From Algoriphagus sp. AGSA1 (GTDB taxonomy: Bacteria; Bacteroidota; Bacteroidia; Cytophagales; Cyclobacteriaceae): a stretch of DNA of 64,000 nt. Positions 8,638 to 15,695 of the stretch are shown here, one piece after another; within the stretch, counting starts at the first letter, position 1; the number at the start of each line of letters is the position of its first letter. Position numbers and translations under genes: made by a program. The stretch covers positions 1 through 64,000 of the forward strand of contig NZ_JAJUWR010000003.1 in the NCBI RefSeq assembly GCF_021390545.1, in the 5' to 3' direction. The notes beneath the pieces were generated by a model. It was given only the letters and a program-made list of their open reading frames with translations. It was not told where the DNA came from and did no database searches.

Positions 8638-9021
8638 ATGAAAAAGAGCCACAAAATCACTTATTGGATCGCTACTGTCTGGCTGAGTCTGGGTATGGTA
8701 TCAACTGGCATAGTACAACTTATCCAAATGGAGGAAGAAGTCGAAAAGATGGGTATTTTGGGTTATCCTTCTTATTTCTTGACCATCATAGGAATCTGGA
8801 AACTCCTTGGAGTCATTGCAATTCTGGTTCCTAAGTTCCCTTTGATCAAAGAGTGGGCCTATGCAGGTTTTTTCTTCCTGATGTCCGGAGCGATTTTAAG
8901 CCATTTGGCAGTCAAAGATGAAGCTGTTGCTTATTTTGGCCCAGGACTATTACTCCTATTGACCCTGTTTTCTTGGTATTTCCGTCCAGTTGATCGTAGA
9001 ATAACACGTGACTTATTATGA
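8638..9021 (+). CDS. DoxX-family membrane protein
   Basis: 127 residues with four predicted membrane helices: residues ~8-28 (ITYWIATVWLSLGMVSTGIV), ~45-66 (SYFLTIIGIWKLLGVIAILV), ~72-92 (EWAYAGFFFLMSGAILSHL) and ~98-115 (YFGPGLLLLLTLFSWYF). GIWKLLGV is the family's central motif. DoxX-like proteins act in membrane redox or stress responses of unclear chemistry. Third gene of the ArsR operon; its stop overlaps the next start (ATGA at 9018-9021), so translation is probably coupled. Confidence 0.9.
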   Translation: MKKSHKITYWIATVWLSLGMVSTGIVQLIQMEEEVEKMGILGYPSYFLTIIGIWKLLGVIAILVPKFPLIKEWAYAGFFFLMSGAILSHLAVKDEAVAYFGPGLLLLLTLFSWYFRPVDRRITRDLL

Positions 9022-9656
9022 AAATCACGCTTAATGAAAAAGTAGATAAGTATCTGATTGACGGCTGCATGCGCTGCAAATATGGCGGCACTCCACAATG
9101 TAAAGTCAATAACTGGAGAGAAGAACTGGAACTCCTTAGGCAACTTGTGCTGGAAACCGGCCTAACGGAAGAGTTAAAGTGGGGAGTCCCCGTCTATACC
9201 CATAAAGGAAAAAATATTCTTACAGTAGCAGCATTAAAAGGTTCCGCTAACATGGGCTTCTTCAAAGGAGCACTCTTGACTGATAAACATAAAATCCTTC
9301 AGCAACAGGGAAATCTTCAATCCGACAGAATTGTGAGATTTACTGACACTTCCGATATCCACCGCTTAAAAACCATCTTGCAGGAATACGTTTTGGAAGC
9401 TGTCCAGATAGAAGTAAGCGGAAAGAAAGTAGTGTCCAAAAAGAATCCTGAACCCATTCCTGAAGAACTTCAGCAGGCATTTGAAGATGATCCAGCATTC
9501 CAACAAGCTTTTTATGCTTTGACCCCAGGAAAACAAAGAGGCTATATCATCAACTTCTCACAGCCAAAGCAAGCCCAGACAAGAATTGGAAGAATAGAGA
9601 AATATAAAGAGCAGATTTTTAGCGGATCTGGACTTCACGATAAGTATGGAAAGTAA
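9018..9656 (+). CDS. YdeI/DUF1801 family protein
   Basis: 212 residues. The N-terminal part is a DUF1801 (YdhG-like) fold: LRQLVLETGLTEELKWGVPVYTHKGKNIL, then GFFKGALLTDKHKIL and an ILQEYVLEAVQIE helix. The C-terminal ~65 residues (PEELQQAFEDDPAFQQAF, LTPGKQRGYI, then KQAQTRIGRIEKYKEQI) are the OmpD-associated/YdeI tail. A Cys pair near the start (GCMRCKYGG) is unusual. YdeI in enterobacteria is tied to antimicrobial-peptide tolerance; the molecular role is unclear. Last gene of the ArsR operon, overlapping DoxX by four bases. Confidence 0.88.
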   Translation: MKITLNEKVDKYLIDGCMRCKYGGTPQCKVNNWREELELLRQLVLETGLTEELKWGVPVYTHKGKNILTVAALKGSANMGFFKGALLTDKHKILQQQGNLQSDRIVRFTDTSDIHRLKTILQEYVLEAVQIEVSGKKVVSKKNPEPIPEELQQAFEDDPAFQQAFYALTPGKQRGYIINFSQPKQAQTRIGRIEKYKEQIFSGSGLHDKYGK

Positions 9657-9725
9657 GGCAAGCAAAGTTATCTTGAGGTGGCAATTCATTCCGTAGTCAT
9701 CAATGAATGTTTCATTGGCTTACCA

Positions 9726-10607
9726 TTACACGCCCAATTGTCCCTTGGCTGCATTAATATGGGTATCATCTTGGGTTTCTATTGCAAAGAACCCATAAGC
9801 CAAGGGGGAAGCCGCTGCTCGTTCCAAGGTTTGCTCATAGAGCTTTTCCCATATTGCACCTCCCTGTTTCTCGTATTCCGCTATAAGTTCTTTCAGACTG
9901 TCTTCACCAAAGACAGTAACATGGCCAGAAAAATCCAGGGATATATCTCCTATATGCGCAGTAGACCAGTCGATAATCCCACCAGTCACACCATCTTTTG
10001 TAGTCAGCACATGTCCTGCATATAGATCTCCATGAATAAAGCGCGTAAAACCCGGCCAGAGGGAATCATTGTCGAGCCACTGTCTATAGCGTTTTTCTAA
10101 TTCTTTACTGATACCAAGTTCAGATTTCACCAATTGTAAACGGTCTGCAATTTCAGGTCGTAGTTCACTGGCATGCATTACCTTCAGTCCACTTGTCAAT
10201 ACTTCTGTTTCACTGATGCTATGTAATTCTACCAAGGCTTTGGCAAGAGAAGGTACATACTTTGGACTATTCTGATCGATATTCCAAGTCACAGCATAGG
10301 TACTCGCATCAAAGGTTAACGCAGGATTGTCTTTTAATAGTGGATAAGCAATAAGTTGTGGAGAGGCAATTAGCCAATCAGGCACTTGGATAGAAAGATG
10401 TTTTCCTACCAACTGAAGGATCCGTTTTTCTTTGTCAATCTGCTCCCCCAAATCACTACGCCTGGGAATTCGCAGTACCCATTGTTTTCCACCGTTATCT
10501 GTGGCAAATCCAACTTTAAAGTCGATTCCCATTTCGTTGAATTTCATGTCATCCGACAGAGTCAAGCCATGTTTTTTGGCAAGATTTATAATTTCATGAA
10601 TAGTCAT
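9726..10607 (-). CDS. Macrolide 2'-phosphotransferase (Mph-like) / APH-family kinase
   Basis: 293 residues with the overall pattern of Mph enzymes. There is an N-terminal IxxAKKHGL and FNEMGIDFKVGFATD, then WVLRIPRRSD (nucleotide-binding lysine/arginine region of the Mph group). FIHGDLYAGHVL holds the catalytic HGD-x4-H loop, and GIIDWSTAHIGDISLDF holds the metal-binding Asp. Mph enzymes inactivate macrolides by phosphorylating the 2'-OH of the desosamine sugar, using GTP. The resemblance runs from end to end, including the WPGFTRFIHGD context, so this is a better fit than a generic aminoglycoside kinase. No mobile element directly flanks it except the MITE remnant upstream, so it is probably an intrinsic chromosomal gene; actual resistance is untested. 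Confidence 0.82.
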   Translation of the reverse strand: MTIHEIINLAKKHGLTLSDDMKFNEMGIDFKVGFATDNGGKQWVLRIPRRSDLGEQIDKEKRILQLVGKHLSIQVPDWLIASPQLIAYPLLKDNPALTFDASTYAVTWNIDQNSPKYVPSLAKALVELHSISETEVLTSGLKVMHASELRPEIADRLQLVKSELGISKELEKRYRQWLDNDSLWPGFTRFIHGDLYAGHVLTTKDGVTGGIIDWSTAHIGDISLDFSGHVTVFGEDSLKELIAEYEKQGGAIWEKLYEQTLERAAASPLAYGFFAIETQDDTHINAAKGQLGV

Positions 10608-10634
10608 AAATACTCTTTTCGGTTTTTATTTTAT

Positions 10635-10791
10635 ATGTATATCCGCATTCTGCCCGTAAAACAATAAATGGACCATAGGATTCGGAAAACACTAGCGCCA
10701 AGGCTTCTTCCGTCACTTTTACTGAGCGCGGTCGAAGTATCTATCCCGTAGCAAAGAAAATAATACCACTGGCATCATTGCGGATATACAC
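10635..10791 (-). mobile_element. MITE-like element, copy A
   Basis: 157 bp starting TATGTATATCCGC and ending GCGGATATACACA. The whole interior aligns with the inverted form of the copy at 26430-26580 (shared blocks include CATAGGATTCGG, GCAAAGAAAATA and CTGGCATCATTGCGGATA). No protein is encoded. A clear target duplication is not visible here, so it is probably an older insertion. It sits upstream of the Mph gene. Confidence 0.7.
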
Positions 10792-10914
10792 AAATTATAC
10801 TAATCCAGAACTTGAATTGGGAATTTATGCCTGCAAATTTATTACGGCTTAGAGCCTACCTAACATCATCACTATGACACTATAGTGGGCTATAAATGCC
10901 ATATTCGGCAGTGA

Positions 10915-12342
10915 TCACTTTTCTCCACCACCAAAATTCAATTTCAAACTGGCTCCGAACAAGCCGAAAGTATTTCCATATCCGGACACTTGCCTCACCT
11001 GGTAGTTGTAAAACGGCATTACGACATAGTTGGCACCTTTGGTCTCCAACACTCGGAAATTAAGCCCGAAATTAAGCGTGGCAAAAGGGTAAAACCTTGC
11101 GCCGGTAGATTCCAATGAGGCACTTTGTGTCACTGCCTCCTGCTTCAGGGATACAGAAGACAATCCGGCCACATCATTATTGTAATGAGCCATTTGGCGT
11201 TCAACAGTATTTTCCTGGCTGGCAGTCTCATTCAAGGCATAGAAATTAGAAAACCCAGCCTGTATAGAGATAGAATTGCTCCGGGTCAGCGGATATTTGA
11301 TAAAAACCGGCACCTCCACTTGCATTTGCCTAACCTCAAGTTTCTCTGTTTGAGGAAAGGAATTCCCAAAAGCCATTACTGTGCTTTCCTTTTCGGCATT
11401 TTGACTGAGGTAATTGACCCCAAGCCCAGACCCAAGAATCAGCTTCCCGGGAAGTTTGATGTCCACGAGCATCCCAAGGCCAACGGAAGAGGCTACAGCC
11501 ACCTGATTATCGTTCTGTAAAGAACCAAAACCAGGGGAAACCCCCACACCAAGCCCCACGTTCATTTTGTCTTTAGGGATACTCGGGATTTCATTCTCCG
11601 CGACCATCTTCTCCATCTCATCAGGCATCTCGGCTTTTTCATCCTTAGCTTTAACTAGATTTTCTTCTATCGCTTGTTTAATTTCATTCTGCTTTTCTTC
11701 AGTTTCTGCGACAAGTGTAGGTTCTGTTACATTTGGATTTTCGGCTTTCTCCACCTGGGCTATAAGTTCCGGCATTTGAACTTCTACTTTTTCCGCTGAC
11801 GGATCCACAGATTTTTGATCAGAACCCGTAGATAATTTGGGGGCAGATTTCAGGTCAGCCACTGTGGGCTTTTCTTCAGTCTGAGGGATAATTGCCAAAG
11901 CTCTGGCTCCGGACGGATTCTGCGATGCTTCATTGCTTTGGGCTTTATTGATCTGGGCTGGTTCATCGGGGGCTTGGTCAGTAGAACTCAGCTCCTCCTC
12001 TTTCGCTATAGGAGAATCCGCAAGCAATTCCCGATTTTCCAAGGTATCAACTGGCGTCGTTTCCACGGACACCCCTGCAGGATTTTCCTCATTTGTTGAA
12101 AGCTGGATGTTGACCAAATCAGCATTTTCGTTTTCAAAAAGCCCAGCAGAATTCAATCCCACACCCAGCAGGATCAAGGATGCGGCAATCCCTGTCACCC
12201 ATGTGGCAATGGATTTATATTTAGTAGCCTTACGTTTTTTCTGGAAACTTTCCCACGCACCTATCTGGTAGGGAACGGAGGCCTCAGCTAACTTCTTTTT
12301 AAGGGAAGCAGCGATTTCCTTATCTAGCTTATCTTCCTTCAT
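10915..12342 (-). CDS. ECF-associated membrane protein with beta-barrel tail (anti-sigma-like)
   Basis: 475 residues. Residues 1-45 are charged and cytoplasmic-looking (EIAASLKKKLAEASVPYQIGAWESFQKKRK). One membrane helix follows at ~47-67 (TWVTGIAASLILLGVGL), then a long Ala/Glu/Gln/Pro-rich low-complexity stretch (~70-255). The C-terminus (~258-475) resembles an outer-membrane beta-barrel of the PF13568 kind (MNVGLGVGVSPGFGSL ... PVFIKYPLTRSNSISIQAGF ... FGASLKLNFGG). The gene overlaps the ECF sigma gene upstream by 14 bp, so it most likely restrains or senses for that sigma factor. It has no recognisable zinc-finger anti-sigma motif. Whether the tail really inserts in the outer membrane is uncertain. 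Confidence 0.8.
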   Translation of the reverse strand: MKEDKLDKEIAASLKKKLAEASVPYQIGAWESFQKKRKATKYKSIATWVTGIAASLILLGVGLNSAGLFENENADLVNIQLSTNEENPAGVSVETTPVDTLENRELLADSPIAKEEELSSTDQAPDEPAQINKAQSNEASQNPSGARALAIIPQTEEKPTVADLKSAPKLSTGSDQKSVDPSAEKVEVQMPELIAQVEKAENPNVTEPTLVAETEEKQNEIKQAIEENLVKAKDEKAEMPDEMEKMVAENEIPSIPKDKMNVGLGVGVSPGFGSLQNDNQVAVASSVGLGMLVDIKLPGKLILGSGLGVNYLSQNAEKESTVMAFGNSFPQTEKLEVRQMQVEVPVFIKYPLTRSNSISIQAGFSNFYALNETASQENTVERQMAHYNNDVAGLSSVSLKQEAVTQSASLESTGARFYPFATLNFGLNFRVLETKGANYVVMPFYNYQVRQVSGYGNTFGLFGASLKLNFGGGEK

Positions 12343-12877
12343 ATTCTTTCAAGTGTAGTGATACTAATTTGCGAAGCTGTGCTTTTGCTCTCGCAAGGTA
12401 AACCCTGGACGAACTCTCCGTAAGACCGAGTTTTTCTCCAATTTCCTTATGGCTATAGCCCTCTATTTCATAGAGATTGAACACCATTTTGTGATCTTCT
12501 TGAAGCTGATTGATCAGTCCAATTATATCTTCAAAAGCAAGATCATGAAGTGCATTTACATCATGAAACACTGAGGTTTCTTCAGACACATCAGTTTGAC
12601 TATTGAATTTTTTCTGTTTTCTGAAATAGTCTATTGCGGTATTCACGGTAATGCGGCGAAGCCAAGCCTTCACAGACTGGAAGTCATCGAATTTCTTGAT
12701 CGATCCGAAAAACTTCAGGAATGAGTCATTTGTGATTTCATCAGCAAGGTTTTTATCCTTTGAATAAGACAGACTGATCCCCATGACGTAGCCATAGTAT
12801 TTTTTATAGAATACCTCTTCATACTTAGCTGACCGTCGTTTGCAACCTTCGATCAGCTCCTCGTCTGTCCAATTCAA
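12329..12877 (-). CDS. ECF-family RNA polymerase sigma factor
   Basis: 182 residues. Region 2 (YEEVFYKKYYGYVMGISLSY to FQSVKAWLRRITVNTAIDYFRK) and region 4 (LQEDHKMVFNLYEIEGYSHKEIGEKLGLTESSSRVYLARAKAQLR) are both complete, joined by a linker of normal length. It directs RNA polymerase to a regulon that probably includes its own operon. The downstream gene overlaps by 14 bp and carries a membrane anchor, as expected of an ECF/anti-sigma pair. A small secreted protein gene lies 98 bp upstream on the same strand. Confidence 0.95.
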   Translation of the reverse strand: MNWTDEELIEGCKRRSAKYEEVFYKKYYGYVMGISLSYSKDKNLADEITNDSFLKFFGSIKKFDDFQSVKAWLRRITVNTAIDYFRKQKKFNSQTDVSEETSVFHDVNALHDLAFEDIIGLINQLQEDHKMVFNLYEIEGYSHKEIGEKLGLTESSSRVYLARAKAQLRKLVSLHLKEYEGR

Positions 12878-12974
12878 TTCAAACCTTTTAATCTATGGTT
12901 TACGACATTCCTAACGGAGTCGGAATTTTCATTTATGCTGTTTATCTGCTTAGAGTTTTAAGGGGGTAATATAC

Positions 12975-13193
12975 CTAAAACTCAGTAGCAGTGGATTTTC
13001 TGTTATTTTCCTCCTGAAAGGCAGATTTCATACAATTTGAAATTCCTTCCAGATTAGGATTATAACCAGAGTCCAATGCAAAATTAGTTGCTTCTATCGG
13101 AAATCCAGCCTTGACCTGCTGATTCTCTGAACCAGCGTTTACTGCGCTTCCCACAAATATCAACACCAAATAGATCCGTAGTAACCTTTTCAT
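12975..13193 (-). CDS. Small secreted protein, unknown function
   Basis: 72 residues. A convincing signal peptide (MKRLLRIYLVLIFVGSAVNA, cleavage after NAG or VNA) precedes ~50 polar residues containing one Cys. No family recognised. It lies upstream of the ECF sigma gene on the same strand and may be co-expressed. The signal peptide is the main argument that this is a real gene. Confidence 0.5.
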   Translation of the reverse strand: MKRLLRIYLVLIFVGSAVNAGSENQQVKAGFPIEATNFALDSGYNPNLEGISNCMKSAFQEENNRKSTATEF

Positions 13194-13283
13194 CTTGCTT
13201 TTCTACTATGACGGACGCTACTATCAATTCGCTACAGTGGATTTGAAAATAATTTCATCTTTCATTCCGTGGTATAATAATCA

Positions 13284-13409
13284 ATATGTATATCCGCCAT
13301 ATCGCCGATAGCCATATTTTCTTTGTTTTACCGGCAGAAAGACGGAAACGGACTTGACGCTAATGTTTTCCGGAGCAAATGATGCTCTTATCCCATTGCT
13401 GATATGAAA
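13284..13409 (+). mobile_element. MITE-like element, copy C (one end worn)
   Basis: Begins ATGTATATCCGCC and continues CCATATTTTCTTTG, GACTTGACGCTAATGTT and GATGCTCTTAT, matching in order the element at 26430-26580. The right inverted end is degraded (GCTGATAT instead of GCGGATATACAT). Confidence 0.6.
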
Positions 13410-13620
13410 ACTGACAATCACGGTATTAAACAGAACCAATAGGGATTTCACAAATTCCATTGATCGCATCGAATCTCTGCAGACCTGATTACCCAACTGA
13501 AATTGCCCCGATAAACTAAAACTGATAAAAGTCAGGAGAAAAACTGAGCGTTGATAGGCGAAAGGACAGGGATAGGGACTAGTTTTGCTCCCAAATTAGG
13601 CTTATCCAAAAACCATGCTG

Positions 13621-13766
13621 CAACAATGATTTGCTTCTTTACAGATGACAGATCTATGGCCACAGATGATTAATGCCTGGTGACCCTACACATCAAACTG
13701 GCCAAACTGGCACGGATGCTTATGCCAGTGGTTGATGCTTTTGTCACTTAATCGGTGGAAAGACGG
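13621..13766 (+). mobile_element. Possible MITE-like element, copy D (degenerate)
   Basis: Only the right end aligns well: GATGCTTTTGT followed by GACGGATATCGTATG, against GATGCTTTTGT and GGCGGATATACATA at 26541-26580. The remainder is too diverged to be sure. Confidence 0.35.
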
Positions 13767-13811
13767 ATATCGTATGTTCAAAATGCTTAAAACCCAACAC
13801 TCTCTAAGATA

Positions 13812-15608
13812 ATGGATTCTAAATCTCCTACACATACCTTTCACATTCCGGTAATGGGGCTAGGCTACACGGTGGACACCCCGATCAAAGTTGCCAAATA
13901 TGGCATCTCCAGTGTAGTCTCCATTATGGATGACCAACTGTTGGAGGACATGCGCAAAATCTATTCGAAAAAATATGTCCGTAAGTTTACTCCTATCCCT
14001 GATAATGAAGATGATTATCGGGCAAAAAGGATTACTTCTTATCTGGACCTGACACAGTCTATCATAGAAGAGCAATTCAATAAACTGGTAAATGATGAAA
14101 GTGGACCACGCGATGAATTCCATAAATATCTTAATCTACTTCCAGTAGAATCTCCCCTGATCCCGTTGCTCGCCAAGCAAAAGTCCTCATCTGGTAATGA
14201 GAAAAATGAACTGAAATCCATGATGAAGATAGGCTCTGTTGATGTGAACATCATGACTAAAGTGGACAAAATCAACTACGACAGGTCAGGGAATGAACTG
14301 CCCAGGGAATACTCAGATGCTCTTTCTGCTTTGAGAGGATTTGCCAACAGTAGGGCAAAAGGTTCAGTGGTGTTTTCTGCGGGAATGAACCCTACATTAT
14401 ATAGCTACGCCGAGCAGTTTCCAGTTTTTTTTCCCGATGAAACAGGGAAAGTCGAAAAGGGAATTATCCTCAAGGTAAGTGATTACAGGTCTGCGCTGAT
14501 CCAGGGAAAATTTCTTGCAAAAAAAGGGCTTTGGGTTACTGAGTTCAGAATCGAATCAGGACTCAACTGCGGAGGGCATGCCTTTGCCACAGACGGCTTA
14601 CTGATCGGGCCAATTCTGGAGGAGTTCAAAAACAAGAGAACCGAGCTTTTTCAAACACTTTATGAAACATGCCAAAAAACTTTGGAAAGCAAATCATTAA
14701 ATAGGCTTTCACAAAGCCCTGCTTTTAGAATCACCTATCAGGGAGGAATAGGGAATTCGACAGAGGACAGCTTTCTTCGGGCGTACTATGAGCTGGACGG
14801 GACTGGTTGGGGGAGCCCATTTCTCCTTGTTCCGGAAGCCACTTCCGTCGATGAAGACACGATGCGGCGATTATTGAGAGCAAAAAGAACAGATTACTTT
14901 CTCAGCCATGCCTCACCACTAGGGGTACCTTTTAATAACCTGCGGACATCCTCTGGAGAAGAGCAACGTATCAGTAGGATTGAGAAAAATCGCCCAGGAA
15001 GTCCTTGCTACAAAAAGTTTCTTTTAAACAACACTGAGTTTACTGAACAGCCTATCTGCACCGCATCCAGACAATACCAGAATTTTAAGACAAAACAGTT
15101 TGAAGCAGGAGAAATCCATGCCGAAGAAATGGACATAGTAAAGGCGAAGGATTGTCTTTGTGAAGGTCTGGGAGCACCTGCGATCTTGGCATCCGGAGAA
15201 ACTCCCCGTAGAAACCTCACCGCGGTCACCATCTGCCCCGGACCAAACCTGGCATACTTCAATGGCATATATAGCCTTAAAGAAATGACTGATCATATTT
15301 ATGGCAAATTGTCTCTAAAATCAGCTTCTGAGAGACCTCATGTCTTTGTAAAAGAATTGCAGCTGTATGTGTCTTATTTGAAAAAGGAATTTGAATCCAA
15401 GCTCACTGAAAAAGTAACAAAAAGAGAAGCGCACCTAGAAAAGTTCAAGGGAAATCTGATTGAAGGGATTGCATATTACCAGGATTTGTTGCACAATATT
15501 CAATTTGATTCCGGGAGTATTTTGCAAAAAATGAGAGAGCAGTTTACCAATTTGAAAGAAGAAATTGAATCATTCCGAATTCAGCACCCTATAGCGGTTT
15601 CGCATTAA
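13812..15608 (+). CDS. Conserved protein of unknown function, nitronate-monooxygenase-like features
   Basis: 598 residues, soluble, no signal peptide. The opening (FHIPVMGLGYTVDTPIKVAKYGISSVVSI) looks like the first strand and loop of an FMN-binding TIM barrel of the nitronate monooxygenase/IMPDH type. Later segments fit barrel strands with glycine loops: ESGLNCGGHAFATDG, RITYQGGIGNSTEDSFL, DGTGWGSPFLLVPEATSVDE and LSHASPLGVPFNN. Conserved-looking cysteines occur in LNCGGH, GSPCYKKF, ICTASRQYQ and KDCLCEGLG, then AVTICPGPN. The last ~110 residues are a predicted coiled-coil/helical tail. I recall close relatives in many Bacteroidetes, all unnamed. A flavin or metal enzyme is the best guess; substrate unknown. 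The gene has no operon partner. Confidence 0.8.
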   Translation: MDSKSPTHTFHIPVMGLGYTVDTPIKVAKYGISSVVSIMDDQLLEDMRKIYSKKYVRKFTPIPDNEDDYRAKRITSYLDLTQSIIEEQFNKLVNDESGPRDEFHKYLNLLPVESPLIPLLAKQKSSSGNEKNELKSMMKIGSVDVNIMTKVDKINYDRSGNELPREYSDALSALRGFANSRAKGSVVFSAGMNPTLYSYAEQFPVFFPDETGKVEKGIILKVSDYRSALIQGKFLAKKGLWVTEFRIESGLNCGGHAFATDGLLIGPILEEFKNKRTELFQTLYETCQKTLESKSLNRLSQSPAFRITYQGGIGNSTEDSFLRAYYELDGTGWGSPFLLVPEATSVDEDTMRRLLRAKRTDYFLSHASPLGVPFNNLRTSSGEEQRISRIEKNRPGSPCYKKFLLNNTEFTEQPICTASRQYQNFKTKQFEAGEIHAEEMDIVKAKDCLCEGLGAPAILASGETPRRNLTAVTICPGPNLAYFNGIYSLKEMTDHIYGKLSLKSASERPHVFVKELQLYVSYLKKEFESKLTEKVTKREAHLEKFKGNLIEGIAYYQDLLHNIQFDSGSILQKMREQFTNLKEEIESFRIQHPIAVSH

Positions 15609-15695
15609 AATGCCCAGCATACACCGTACCGCGTTCTTTCATCATGAAAAAGCAAAAAACTACAGCTCCACGACATGCTTGCCCAAGTATTTCCT

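Larger units (their letters stand above)
13194..13811. other. Intergenic region made largely of MITE-like sequence
   Basis: 618 bp with no credible gene. It holds one clear MITE-like copy (13284-13409) and a worn one (about 13621-13766), suggesting a repeated landing site for the element between the sigma locus and the 598-residue gene. Confidence 0.55.

Noticed and set aside
13281..13496. 71-codon minus-strand frame
   Set aside because: It lies on MITE copy C and has no protein similarity.
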